A stretch of DNA of 64,000 nt from Chrysomallon squamiferum (Eukaryota; Mollusca; Gastropoda; Neomphalida; Peltospiridae), in contig CM022676.1 in NCBI GenBank assembly GCA_012295275.1, positions 336,841 through 400,840 on the forward strand. The letters are read 5' to 3'. The translations under genes were made by a program, and so were the position numbers. The notes beneath the pieces are model-generated. The model did not search any database and was not told the DNA's origin. It was given only the letters and a program-made list of their open reading frames with translations. Of this stretch, positions 1 to 11,700 are shown in pieces (position 1 is the stretch's first letter; every line of letters starts with the position of its first letter).

Positions 1-21
1 CTGTTAAATAAACACACGTAC

Positions 22-117
22 TCTCTATGGGCTAAGCCTGCTTCTCGTGCCTGTAAATACTGTCCTCTTGACAAATTTGCCTGTCCCTGATTAGCTTGAG
101 GTACTATTGGATCGTAT
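22..117 (-). CDS. Gene A tail-exon array, copy 1 (last seen; array may continue)
   Basis: A 96-nt phase 2-2 exon: YDPIVPQANQGQANLSRGQY then LQAREAGLAHRE, with acceptor TTCTTGACAG and donor GTACGTG. The repeat reaches the window edge, so the array and gene A may extend further left. Confidence 0.5.
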
Positions 118-867
118 CTGTCAAGAACCAAACAAATTGGTATGAGTATATATATGTATGTATGTATGAATGCATGCATGCATTTATGTATGTATATATG
201 TATGTATGAATGTATGTTAAAACATAAGTATGTGTCATCTCAATCTGTTAAATAAACACACATACTCTCTATAGGCTAAGCCTGCTTCTGGTGCCTGTAA
301 ATATTGTCCTCTTGACAAACTTGCCTGTCCCTGATTAGCTTGAGGTACTATTGGATCGTATCTGTCAAGAACCAAACAAATTGGTATGAGTATATATATA
401 TATGTATGTATGTATGAATGCATGCATGCATTTATGTATGTATATATGTATGTATGAATGTATGTTAAAACATAAGTATGTGTCATCTCAATCTGATAAA
501 TAAACACACGTACTCTCTATAGGCTAAGCCTGCTTCTGGTGCCTGTAAATATTGTCCTCTTGACAAACCTGCCTGTCTCTGATTAGCTAGAGGTACAGTA
601 GGATCATATCTGTCAAGAATCAAACAAATTGGTGCGAGTATATATATATATATATATGTATGTGTGTATGTGTGTATGTATGAATGTATGTATGAATGTA
701 TGTTAAAATATAAGTATGTGTCATCTGAATCTGTTAAATAAACACACGTACTCTCTACGGGCCAAGCCTGCTTCTCGTGCCTGTAAATACTGTCCTCTTG
801 ACAAATTTGCCTGTCCCTGATTAGCTTGAGGTACTATTGGATCGTATCTGTCAAGAATTGGTGTGAG

Positions 868-899
<32 letters not shown>

Positions 900-1010
900 C
901 ATACATTCATACATACATACATTCATACATACATATATATATATATATATGTATGAATGTATGTTAAAATATTAGAGAATATAAACTGTACTGTTATGTT
1001 AAAATGCAGA

Positions 1011-1059
<49 letters not shown>

Positions 1060-1558
1060 ATTACATAGAGAGAGAAAGAGAGAGCATACAGTGTCGTGGT
1101 AGTGTTAAAATGATAGATAATTATACAATAGAGTGTTAGTATGTTACAGAATATACAATGTAGTGGTAGCATATTAAAATATTAGAGTATAAAGTGCATT
1201 GGTAGTATGTTAAAAAGTTAGAAAACATTTAATATAGTTTAGTATGAGTGAGAATATACAATGTATGGAAGTATGTGAACATTTCTGAGAATGTACTCTG
1301 TATGTTAAAATGTTAGAGAATATACAATGTAGTGGTAGATGTTAAAATGCTAAAATACTCAATGTATTTTCACAACTGTACTTAGAGTAGTAATATTTTA
1401 CAAGGCCGAATGTTCAAAAAAGTAATAATAATAATAATAATAAATATATGAAGAAAAAAAGAAAGAAAGAAAAAGTAAAAACTTACTCTATTTTGTCAAC
1501 ATAATTCGCTGAAAAACAAAACAGTTTTATATTTATATAATACATGTAATTAAACATT

Positions 1559-1644
<86 letters not shown>

Positions 1645-4600
1645 TGAGTGTCATATGTATTTATTATAAATGTATCTGTGTGTGTGTTATTAAATTAACA
1701 TTTCAAATGAATATTTAAGAAAAACTTCTTGTTTTTTCTTCTTTTTTTTATGCAAAATAATAATTGAATTTTTTTTACCTGGAAGAAAGTTTTGCTCTAA
1801 TGCAACTCTTCTTCTTTCAGCCCTCTCCAAGTGACTATAGCGAGACTTTTCTTGCCTGTGATATTATTAAACATCATTAGTGTCTGCTGTGTGTATGTTT
1901 TTCTGTGTGCATTCTTGTGTGTTTGTGTTTTCCTACTACAGCAGTTCTGTATCAAACCACCCAATAAAATGGAAGATTTGAACCCAAACTGATTATGATA
2001 TTGATAAAGATCAAAAGGACATAAACCCTTAACTTGTTTCTGTAGTAAAAATAATTGCATATTCAAGAAGCTGCAGTGTTTTCTATTTGGATTCTTTATG
2101 GAGTTCCCTTTTCAGCAACACCAGCAACACTACCCTCTGGTTGCTAAGATACTGAGGTCTAAAGATTGATGGCCACACTTTTTGATCAAACATATCAAAT
2201 TTCAGTCGTCCTTAGATTGTAAACTATATATTTAGGTATTTGAAAGGGATCTCCATAAACAAATCTCTGTGTGTGTGCGTGCATGTGTGTGCGTGCATGT
2301 GTGTGTGTGTGTGTGTGTGTGCGCATGCATGTGTGTGTGTGTGTGTGTGTGCACACATATCTCAGGTTTTGTCTTAGTGACAGTCAGCTTGCTATACAGT
2401 GAACTGACATGGAGTGTGTGTCTAAGTGTGTGTGTATAGATCTGTAAGTATGTAATCAGCAAGGAAGAGGTGTAGAAACAGTGCCACATTATCTTCTACA
2501 TGCTTAACTATGGGAACAGCTTTGAAAAAGCAGATCTGTAAGGAAACACAACTAAATACTGCAAATATCAGCACTTGTCAAATTTCATGTTATTCATGAT
2601 ACCCTTTGCATGGTTTTTATTTTTGTGTTTTTTTAAAGCAGACCTGCTATGGGATGATGCTTGTTGGAACAGGATGTATCACCTGTATGTGATATTCACT
2701 TTCTGGGTGCAAAGTTTTCAAATATTAAGCAAACTGTGTCAATCAGTTTCAAGCAACACACCAGAAAGATAAACAAAAAAGAAATAATATCACATTTTAT
2801 GATTGTCTAACACAAAGGCAGTGCAAAAGGTTGGCAATAAACACAGACTAATTTTGTTATTTTTGTATACAGAAACACAGACTAATTTTGTTATTTTTGT
2901 ATACAGAAACACAGACTCATTTTGTTATTTTTGTATACAGAAACACAGACTCATTTTGTTATTTTTGTATACAGAAACACATACTCATCTCGTGGCTTGT
3001 TGTAATATTGCTGACGAAACGCTTCCATTCTCCCTCTTTCACGTTTTGGATCAAAGTCTGAAGAATCATATCTAATATGAAAATCAGAAATTATAGTTAC
3101 ATATAATAATTATAAACAGATAAATTTATAAAAAAAAGAGAAGAAATTAACAATTCAGAAAAATAACAAAATAAACAAATAAATAAATAAAATAAAATAA
3201 AATATAATAAAATAAAGTTGTTAATTAACATGTAAGAGGACAAACTAGTCTACAAAAAGGGTAAACAAAGAAAAAAGAAAAGAAGAAATCATGCAAACAC
3301 ATTTTCAGAAATGACATTTCACTTACATTACAGGTTCCGATGGTCTTCCTGGTTTTGAAATATAAAAAAAAAAAAAAAAACAGAAAATGAAAGAAGGAAT
3401 AAACAGAAAAGAAAGATACATATTTCTGTGAAATGAAGATGTTACTACAAGTGAAATGAAGATGTTACTACAAGTGAAATGAAGATGTGACTACAAGTGA
3501 AATGAAGATCTGACTACAAGTGAAATGAAGATGTTATTACAAGTGAAATGAAGATGTTACTACAAGTGAAATGAAGATCTGACTACAAGTGAAATGAAGA
3601 TGTGATTACAAGTGAAATGAAGATGTGACTACAAGTGAAATGAAGATGTTACTACAAGTGAAAAGAAGATGTTACTACAAGTGAAATGAAGATGTGACTA
3701 CAAGTGAAATGAAGATGTGACTACAAGTGAAATGAAGATCTGACTACAAGTGAAATGAAGATGTGATTACAAGTGAAATGAAGATGTGACTACAAGTGAA
3801 ATGAAGATGTTACTACAAGTGAAAAGAAGATGTTACTACAAGTGAAATGAAGATGTGACTACAAGTGAAATGAAGATGTGACTACAAGTGAAATGAAGAT
3901 CTGACTTCAAGTGAAAGGAAGATCTGACTAAAAGTGAAATGAAGATCTGATTACAAGTGAAATGAAGATGTTACTATAGGTGAAATGAAGATCTGACTAT
4001 AAATGAAATGAAGATCTGACTACAAGTGAAATGAAGATCTGACTTCAAGTGAAAGGAAGATCTGACTAAAAGTGAAATGATGATGCTACTACAAGTGAAA
4101 TGATGATGTTACAATAGGTGAAATGAAGATGTGACGATGTAGTTGAAATGAAGAGGTGACTGTAGAGGTGAAATGAAGGGGTGTCTATATAGGTGAAATA
4201 AAGAGGTGACTACACGTGAAATGTGACAACAGCATAAATCAAAAGGTGATTACTCGGTGAACGAGGAGGCTTTTTTTTCTTAGGTGTCTTCTTTGGTTTT
4301 TTAGGAAGCGACTTTTTTACCTTTACATCTCCTCCTCCTGCTCCTCCTGCCCCTCCTGCCCCTCCTGCTCCTCCTCCCCCTCCTCCAATAAAAAGACAAA
4401 GATAAATTTGTATATATATATATATATATATAAATATAAAAGGACCATCATCTAACGAAGCAGATCTCAGAAAGAATACTTTCATTCTCTGAAACAGTTT
4501 TGATCTTTTGACCTTATTATTTTTTGTATTTACTGTAATTCAATAATGTATAAATTAATGTAATTTTAAAATGAGAAAAAGTCTAGTGTGTTTTATCAAT

Positions 4601-4785
4601 AAAAAATGTGTACGTGCACTTGCCCAACTCTTGTGTGCATAAATGGATGGATGGATGGATGGATGAATCTATGCATGCATATAGGTATATCTGTGTGTTT
4701 GTATGTGTGTGCATTTGGGTGTATACATTTGTGTATCTGTGTATCTATATATCTTTTTTGTAGTTTAATTATCTTGTGTGCATCA

Positions 4786-4828
<43 letters not shown>

Positions 4829-7800
4829 GAGTAGTAGTATCATATTTTCTTCATAAATTAACAGACAGACTGATGGACAGACTTGGATATATTTACTATA
4901 TAGTTTTTGTTTTTGTTTTTCTCTATTTATGTCTATGTGTATGTGTGTTTTCGCTATGTCTTCTGGTACAACACAACCTACTTCCTCTACAACAGCACCA
5001 CCATATAATTATAGCCAGAATAATCAGTAGAGGAATAAGAATTCCAAGAATAAGACCAAGATTGTTTTTGTTATCCTTCTGTGCTAAGACATCTGAAATT
5101 AAGTCATCTGAAAATGTACATATATATATTTATATGATATGTAGTAAACAAGGCACAGGTTACTCAGTATAGTTTTATAAGTACAACACATATATATTAA
5201 TTCTTACAATGCTTTCTTATCAACAATCTCACAACTACCATTCATTTCTATTTTATTGTTTCAGTCAGTATGATCTTAATAAACCATTGATTTCTGGAAT
5301 ATTATTTCAGTTAATATGATCTAAATAAACTTTCTTATGACCATCATTAATTTCTACTAATTTAATTAATAAGAACTTGTTATTAAATCTTTAATCTGTA
5401 GATCAGTTTTACACAGAGCTATTGCTCAATCCAGCCACATTGTCGGTGTGTTAAATATTTAGCTGTAGGGTCATTACGTGTCAAATCACCCAGTGGTTAA
5501 ACCCATCCATCTCACATCTTTATGAAGCTTGGTATTCTTGTTGATTGGAATCCCACAGCACCAAATCCAAAATTTTAGATCAGTTGAACCAGTAGTGTGG
5601 GAGATATGGCCAAAATGGACTTGGCTGCCAATCTCTGAAGCCTCACATCTCAGGAACTACTGGGCCAACCTTCATAAAATTGACCTTGTGGATCACTTGA
5701 CCTTGAGATGACCTTTCTTGAAATTTAATCTCCCACATGTTAACTAAAACATATAAAAGTTTCAGAAGTGTAATCATTTTTGGTGCTATGGGATCGCAAT
5801 CAACAAGTATACCAAGTTTCATAAAAACTGAGATGGTCGGGTTTAAAATATCTCTTTTTTGGGGGTGGTTTGATACAGAATGACCCTGTAGTCAAAAGCA
5901 TTAGTCTATCAGATAACAGTAATCTATCAGATAACTGTAGTCTGTCAGATAACAATAATCTATCAGATAACATTAGTCTGTCAGATAACATTAGTCTATC
6001 AGATAACATTAGTCTATCAGATAAGAGTAATCTATCAGATAACATTAGTCTATCATATAACTGTAGTCTATCAGATAACATTAGTCTATCAGATAACAGT
6101 AATCTATCAGATAACAGTAGTCTGTCTGTTAACCCTGATTTTTTTCTCTCTCTCTTTCTTATATGCATCCTGTAAATTTCTTAATTTGAAATTATAAACA
6201 TCCTCATACTCTCTCAAAAACTCCCCCTTAGCTAAAGCACAAGCCACCTCTGATGATTATATATGTGATGTATGTTTATTATATTTCATAAATAACAAAT
6301 ATGTGTAATAATTATTTACTATATTCTGGAAACTGACTTTCGTCAAATATTTTTCACCATTAAATCTGATCAGTATCGCAGAAAGTAATGAAGAATGAAA
6401 ATTTGGTTTTATGATAAAAAGTTAGTACACATTAACTCTATACAAAATCAAATTCATTCATTTGGGTTTAAGAAGAGAATGAAAACAACAGTTCTTTTCT
6501 GTATATTAAAAACACTTTAACAAATAACATTAAGTTATATATTTAAATTACAGTAAAAGTAAATTAATTGTTATTAAATTAGTTCTATTCACTTTTAAAA
6601 GCTAAGTTATGTGAGGAGTTATTACATCATTTAAAATCTGAAAAATAAAATTATGATATGAATGTCACATCTTCAAAAAAACAAATTGAAATAAATATGC
6701 ATATTCTTACTCATAAGTAAACAAACATAAACACTCACAAACACACTGATACAAACCCAAAAACAGATAAACACTTATATGCACACAAAAACAGACCTAT
6801 GCACAGAAACACTCACTCATACACATGTACACATTGTTAGAAACACACACATTTGCATGAACACTAACATTCACAGACATATATATATACACACACACAT
6901 GAATACAAAATCACTCACTCACAGACATGCATGCACATTCACACACAAACACAGAGAACAGACACACACATGCATGCACATCCGCATACACACATCGTTT
7001 TAACTGAAACACAAGTAAATGATTCTGAATGACTCGCCTTTAATGAGAATAATATTTACTGGATTTGACCTTCCAATCTGGTTTATAGCTTGACAAGTGT
7101 AAATACCAAAGTCCTCATCTCCTACAGATTTCATCTCTAGAAAACTTTTTGTAGATGGCAGAGTCTTGTTAAGGAATTTCCAGACATAGCTGCTGACTGG
7201 CGGATTGGCAGCAAAATTACATCTTAATGTTACAGAATTTCCAATTAAACTGCTATACCGAGTCAGCCCAGGCAACGCTTTCGGAGCATCTTATGAAAAA
7301 AATATATACACATGTCTCTTTGTCTGTGTGTGTGTGTGCATGCATAAGCAAATATACATATATATATCTGATACATACACACACAAATGTTTTTTAAAAC
7401 ACATACAAAACACACACACACACACACAGACACACAGATGTTTGTATATGTGTGCATGTGCATGCATATAATATAATAAAATATATGCTAGTATTGCTGT
7501 TGCTGTTCTCATTAAATAAACATATCTATTTATTTCTGAAGACAAATGAGACAATCTGTTTAAATTTGGAGTCAGCTGAACAACACTTTTCTTCTTGTTA
7601 TTTTAGTTCATATTAAAACGATTAATTATAGACACTGACATCTTCCACACACACACACACACATCAGACTCTCATATGCATAATTTCACAATGAACTTCT
7701 TTCATAAATTTAAGAAATAAATAAGTAAATAAATAAATGAAATACTCACACAAAACAGACATATTGACTGAATCACTGTTTGCTGTGCCTTCATTATTGC

Positions 7801-8402
7801 TGGATGTACAGTAATATTCTCCATCCATATAAGGAGTCACAGATAAAAGTGTCAAGTTTAACAAGTTACCAGTTCTAGTTAGTTTTACCTTATCACTGTT
7901 TACCAGTTCTGTGTTTCTGCCAGACGTTTTATGAACCCAGGAAATGTGCGGAGGGTCAAAAGATGAAACATTACATGATGATGTCACTGACTCTCCTTCT
8001 ATCGGGGTTAAGGGTCTTTGAGGAAAAATTTCAATTCTTGGTTTTGCTAACAATAGGAAAAAATAGAATTAAGATTTTACATTTCAGAGGCCCAGATAAT
8101 AAATAAATAAATAAATAAATATAAACAAGAATGTCATCACCCTAATAAAGTAAATAAAAAAATAAATAAATAAAATAAAAAAATAAAAAAATAAAAATAA
8201 TGAAAAGAAATAAATAAATTACAAAACAACAACAAATAATAATAACAATAATAATAATAATAATAATAATAATAGTAATAATAATAACATCAATAATAAT
8301 AGTAATAATAATACTAATAGTAATAATAATAATAATAGTAATAATAATAATAACAGTAATAATAATAGTAATAATAGTAATAATATTAACAACAACAACA
8401 AC

Positions 8403-8468
<66 letters not shown>

Positions 8469-8653
8469 GTGAAATAAATAAAAATAAATAAATAAATAAA
8501 AACAGACAAAAAAGGATGTTTATATGTTTTCATATGTCAGTAGTTACTCAGTTTTGGAAATGACATTCTTTTAAGAACCTAAAAGAAAAATTTTAAAAAG
8601 TGAAACATAGAATCTTCACATTTTTATAAGCAGTGCAAATATAAATTTAAATA

Positions 8654-8688
<35 letters not shown>

Positions 8689-11478
8689 TAATAAAAGAAG
8701 TTAAAAAAGTAATTTTAAATAATACAATTGAAGTAACAACAACAACAATAATAATAATAATAAATATTATTATTATTAGGCAATTGTAAAACCAACAGTA
8801 ATTACTATAAATAAATAATAATTAATTTGATAATAAAATTTCATAAACAATTTAAATTTCATTTTCAAACAAAGATTTTTAAAATAAAGATATTATATAT
8901 ACTAACTTTTCACAACTAAAGATATTGATGCAGATACTGAGCCAAGTTTGTTGGCAGCAGTACATGTGTATATCCCTTTTAAAGCTGCATTCACTAATTT
9001 AATAGTCAGATATCTGTGGCGTTCATCTTCTGTGATTTCGAAGTTGTCATCATTGGTGACAGGAATGTTACCTTTCTTCCAAGTCAGTTTAGGTGTAGGG
9101 TTACCTTCAACATCACACCGCAGTTTCAGATTTGTGGTGCCCTCTTTGACAATAGATGAATTTGCAGGAGTTGTCAGTATGGGTTTGTCTGCAACAGAGT
9201 GTATGTCAGTAAATAACAGTATTAATAAATAAAAAAAACCAAGAAAGAAAACTTCTTTTTTTGTCCATTATTCTTTGTTGAGTTCTGTATGTGCATTTGG
9301 GTGTGAGTTGTCTTTACTTATTATTACAAACACCTATACACATACATAAATACATGCAAAAATATGTACATATGTTCATAGAAATACACATACATAGATG
9401 CATATATACATACATTCATAGAAACCAACAGACATATGTTCACACATCATAAAGACTGACAGACACACAGAGAAATGCATACAGATGTACATAAATTCAC
9501 ATAATTATATTCATCAATTATGATTGTGTATGTACATGTTTATGTTTGTTTTAATATATACATTTATATAGGTGTATGTTTCTGTTATCTTAATTTTTGT
9601 AATAACAATTATTCAGACATGTATTTCTTCAGCTAGCCTGGACTTAACATCCCAATTCAACTTTCATTTGTATTAACAAGTATGAACAAAATTTGTCTAA
9701 CAACTATAAGATTGTTATTATTATTGTTTGTTTGTTTGTTTGTTTGCACATCAGATGTCACAAACAATCTATATCACATACTAGACAACTAGTGTTTGAT
9801 TATCATTATTTTACAATTTGTGCAGTTTTCCGGTATCACAAAATGATTAAAAAATTAAAATTGTTAACTGATTAATACGTTTTATTCAGCACTTGGTGAC
9901 TATTGCTGCGATTTTTTTGCAAAATAGATGGAAAATGCTCTCCTGGTTCTTTGCAACTCTTGACAGTGTCATAAAAGTTTTGTTACATCTAATACATCTT
10001 TCATAGACAGAAAAGGACATACTGTAGCTCTGATAAAAAAAAAAACACACAGAAACCACAACAATAAACAAAAGAAACTTTGATTTAAATGTACCTCCAA
10101 GTGGGTCAGAAATGACAACTGATCCCATTACTAATCACACATCAGATTTGTGTTTTAATTCTTTTTCAAAATATTTAATTAATGTTTGCAAAATGTACAC
10201 CTTATATATGTACACAATTTGCACTCACAATAAAAATTATTATTTATTTGAAACAAAAAATATTTTGACAGTGTATTTTAGAAAATGCATAATAAAGACA
10301 TATGTACAGATAGATATACATACATATAAACCTTTACATATTTGTATAAAATGTGAAATGTTCAAAATGCTTTGTGCAATGAAATCTATGAATACAAAAG
10401 GTTTAAATATGAGTAAAACTCACATGTCACATTTAAAATTGTACTTTTGACAAGTTTGCTTTCAGGACGAGGAACAAGACATGACAAATTTGCTCCATTT
10501 TGATGTCGCGAGAATGTCTTGTTCAACATACTGGTCACACGAAATGTAAGGTCTGAATTTTGTACATAATCAGTTCTTATCATCAACCGATTTCCATCAA
10601 GAAACCAGTGTATTACCACCTTTGGATAATTATCAAAAGCATCACATTTAAAAACTGCTCTTTTCCCATCACTTGGTGATGTAATTATTATAATTTCTGG
10701 AGCGGGTGGTTCAACTAAAAAAAAATATATATTTTAGAAGATCAAATTAATACTATCAATCTACTATGACCAACAACAGTATTAGTAACAGTAATAAGAT
10801 GTGAGATTTTTTATTTTATATATTTATTTAATAAACAAACATCTTTCATTTTCAGACTAAAAATAATTTGTATGCAATATATCTGTAAGAATGACTTTCA
10901 CAAAATCACTATTATTATTAATTTTCTTGTTTGCTGTAAAGATCAAGGTTGTATTGAGCACTTATATGAAAACTAAGAAATATAAAATAACATTACATAC
11001 CATTAACAAAAATCCTCCGAGCTGTACGCTTTTTGGAAGAATTACCATACCAAGCTGTGCAGTAAATTTTATATCTTCTTGAGTTTATAGTTCTGTTAAA
11101 AACAAAAACTGAAGTCGCACTTGCTTCCCAGATATCCTGTCCAGTCTCAATGGCAATGTACTCTGCTTTCTCTGCTTTATTAGGAGTATCATGTAAACTA
11201 ATCATAAGTGAGGCATTAGCTTTATAAAGTTCTTTAGAGCAAACAACCGTGGTATTTTTATTTTCCAATACATTTCCCATGCCTATCAGGGGATTTGAAT
11301 CTGTTGTTAAAAGAAATAATAAATAAATAAATATAACAATAATTTTAATATTAAAACATTCTCTCCCCTCACACACTAATATATATAAGTTTTGATTTCT
11401 GACTTATGAAGTTTGTGCATGTTGATATTGCAATTAAACAGCTTAGATTAATAAAACAGAAAAATAATTCATCTAAGT

Positions 11479-11562
<84 letters not shown>

Positions 11563-11700
11563 GTGTGTGTTTGTAGTTCTCTTTTTGTTTACCAACAATT
11601 AAGATAAACACTTACCCATGGTAAATTGGTCATCAATTCGACTACTTCCCATGTGCAAGCTTGTTACAAACATAAACTCAATAAACCCAAGCAGCTCCAT
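22..11700 (-). CDS. Gene A: five-Ig transmembrane receptor with long cytoplasmic tail (multi-exon, 3' end open at window edge)
   Basis: A spliced gene assembled by reading exons in phase. Coding exons in transcript order: 11616-11700 (signal peptide), 11001-11300, 10424-10714, 8907-9188, 7750-8046 and 7038-7289 (five Ig domains), 4978-5092 (transmembrane), 3327-3344 (micro-exon), 2985-3071, then probably 752-847, 514-609, 266-361 and 22-117 (repeated tail exons). All ectodomain introns are phase 1 and all introns after the membrane exon are phase 2, so every junction keeps frame. If exon 2985-3071 is instead read through its donor, the protein stops at 2951 and is 586 residues. It is likely a type I surface receptor or adhesion molecule; ligand unknown. 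Odd points: a GC-AG intron after the fifth Ig exon, and loss of the core Trp in Ig1. Closest paralogue in the window is gene B. The family call is firm; the tail structure is inference. Confidence 0.75.
266..361 (-). CDS. Gene A tail-exon array, copy 2
   Basis: A 96-nt phase 2-2 exon: YDPIVPQANQGQASLSRGQY then LQAPEAGLAYRE, with acceptor TTCTTGACAG and donor GTATGTG. Unspliced, the frame would run EYVCLFNRLR and stop. Confidence 0.5.
514..609 (-). CDS. Gene A tail-exon array, copy 3
   Basis: A 96-nt phase 2-2 exon, the most diverged copy: YDPTVPLANQRQAGLSRGQY then LQAPEAGLAYRE. Acceptor TTGACAG and donor GTACGTG are intact and the frame is open. Confidence 0.5.
752..847 (-). CDS. Gene A tail-exon array, copy 4 (first in transcript order)
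   Basis: A 96-nt phase 2-2 exon: GACAG acceptor, then A TAC GAT CCA..., ending AGAGA|GTACGTG. It encodes YDPIVPQANQGQANLSRGQY and then LQAREAGLARRE. The polypyrimidine tract is shorter than in the other copies. Confidence 0.5.
1563..1640. repeat. (GA)n microsatellite
   Basis: Pure GA dinucleotide tract of about 39 units. Confidence 0.95.
2267..2352. repeat. (GT)n-rich microsatellite
   Basis: Interrupted GT/GC-AT tract; it makes a spurious Thr-His open frame on the minus strand. Confidence 0.9.
2842..2980. repeat. 34-bp minisatellite, about four copies
   Basis: Unit contains TTTTGTTATTTTTGTATACA with period 34. It lies directly after the tail exon at 2985-3071 on the minus strand and supplies the stop codon if that exon is read through. 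Confidence 0.9.
2985..3071 (-). CDS. Gene A exon 9: cytoplasmic tail
   Basis: An 87-nt phase 2-2 exon encoding YDSSDFDPKRERGRMEAFRQ, then QYYNKPRD. It is charged and tyrosine-containing, and YNKP fits a YxxP SH2-ligand pattern. It ends GATGA|GTATGTG, the same exon end and donor context as the 96-nt exons at the left edge. If the donor is not used, the frame runs EYVFLYTKITK and stops at 2951. Confidence 0.6.
3327..3344 (-). CDS. Gene A exon 8: 18-nt cytoplasmic micro-exon
   Basis: Between a poly-T tract and a strong GTAAGT donor lie 18 bases that read in phase 2-2 as PSEPV plus split codons. They join R from the membrane exon to IYDSSD of the next exon. The acceptor used is the second AG in CCAGGAAG; the first AG would make a 22-nt exon that breaks frame. 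Could be alternatively spliced, as skipping it also keeps frame. Confidence 0.4.
3429..4225. repeat. 23-bp minisatellite, about 34 copies
   Basis: Unit GAAATGAAGATGTTACTACA plus AGT, with point variants (GTGACTAC, TCTGACTAC). Lies in the intron between gene A's membrane exon and the micro-exon. Degenerates toward 4200. Confidence 0.95.
4978..5092 (-). CDS. Gene A exon 7: transmembrane segment
   Basis: A 115-nt exon, phase 1 in and phase 2 out, the same length and phases as gene B's membrane exon. It encodes VLAQKDNKNN, then LGLILGILIPLLIILAIII (transmembrane), then WWCCCRGSR at the cytoplasmic face. A Cys cluster just inside the membrane could be palmitoylated (inference). The donor is AG|GTTGTG. 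Confidence 0.7.
5497..5847. mobile_element. MITE-like element with about 65-bp inverted termini
   Basis: The left end (TTAAACCCATCCATCTCACA onward) and the right end are near-perfect reverse complements over about 65 bases, including TATGAARCTTGGTATWCTTG. The 220-base middle has no coding sequence. It is a non-autonomous terminal-inverted-repeat element in a gene A intron; the superfamily is not clear. Confidence 0.65.
5895..6128. repeat. 18-bp minisatellite, about 13 copies
   Basis: Unit CTATCAGATAACATTAGT. The period is a multiple of three and most copies lack stops, so both strands show long open frames (SLSDNI repeats). Intronic to gene A. Confidence 0.95.
7038..7289 (-). CDS. Gene A exon 6: Ig domain 5, membrane-proximal, with GC donor
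   Basis: A 252-nt exon encoding SVTLRCNFAANPP, YVWKFLNK and DFGIYTCQAINQIG, ending ...NIILIK. The phase-1 exit falls at AAAG followed by GCGAGT, a GC-type donor. The 252-nt homologue in gene B ends at the same codon position with a normal GT donor. Confidence 0.75.
7750..8046 (-). CDS. Gene A exon 5: Ig domain 4
   Basis: A 297-nt phase 1-1 exon. It encodes KPRIEIFPQ, the cysteine in TSSCNV, HISWVHK and DGEYYCTSSNNEG, followed by a GTGAGT donor. It resembles gene D exons 5 and 7 (PxVxVFP start, DxGxYxC end). Gene B has no recognisable equivalent. Confidence 0.8.
8229..8466. repeat. (AAT)n imperfect microsatellite
   Basis: About 80 trinucleotide units with interruptions; produces a poly-Leu open frame on the minus strand. 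Intronic to gene A. Confidence 0.95.
8907..9188 (-). CDS. Gene A exon 4: Ig domain 3 (I-set-like)
   Basis: A 282-nt phase 1-1 exon read on the minus strand from a GTTGCAG acceptor to a GTTAGT donor. It encodes LKLRCDVEGNPTPKLTWKKG and later GIYTCTAANKLGSVSASI, a classic I-set pattern (GNPxPxxxW ... Y-x-C-x-A-x-N-x-x-G). Gene B exon 4 has the same length. Confidence 0.8.
10424..10714 (-). CDS. Gene A exon 3: Ig domain 2
   Basis: A 291-nt phase 1-1 exon with TTTTTTTAG acceptor and GTGAGT donor. It starts VEPPAPEIII and contains KCDAF, IHWFLD and NLSCLVPRPESKL, the Cys-Trp-Cys core of an Ig domain. Gene B has a homologous exon of identical length. Confidence 0.8.
11001..11300 (-). CDS. Gene A exon 2: Ig domain 1 (divergent)
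   Basis: A 300-nt phase 1-1 exon with a clear AG acceptor (11301-11302) and GTATG donor. It encodes an Ig-like fold with the two cysteines (in TTVVCSKEL and KIYCTAWYG) and several NxS/T sites, but no Trp at the strand-C position. About 60% identical by eye to gene B exon 2, which is also exactly 300 nt. Confidence 0.75.
11482..11559. repeat. (CT)n microsatellite in gene A intron 1
   Basis: Pure CT tract of about 39 units between the signal-peptide exon and Ig1 exon. Confidence 0.95.
11616..11700 (-). CDS. Gene A exon 1: start codon and signal peptide
   Basis: The start codon complement is at 11698-11700. The exon encodes MELLGFIEFMFVTSLHMG and ten further residues, a typical signal peptide, then ends in phase 1 at a GTAAGTG donor. 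Length (85 = 28 codons + 1) and phase match the first exons of genes B to E. A CT microsatellite fills the following intron. Confidence 0.7.

Larger units (their letters stand above)
1..880. repeat. Tandem repeat of about 240 bp, four copies, each with a tail exon
   Basis: Four units, each made of a roughly 130-base conserved core and a variable (AT)/(ATGT)-rich spacer. The cores hold the 96-nt minus-strand exons of gene A with splice sites at both ends. The cores are far more alike than the spacers, as expected if the coding part is under constraint or the copies are recent. Confidence 0.85.

Noticed and set aside
1-880. Direct repeats with spacers as a CRISPR-like array
   Set aside because: Eukaryotic context, repeat core of about 130 bases with splice sites, and low-complexity spacers.
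5800-6175. Long open frames on both strands with SLSDN and LLLSDRL repeats
   Set aside because: Produced by the 18-bp minisatellite, whose period is a multiple of three; no start context, splice signals or family match.
8219-8533. Poly-leucine open frame on the minus strand
   Set aside because: Translation of an AAT microsatellite.
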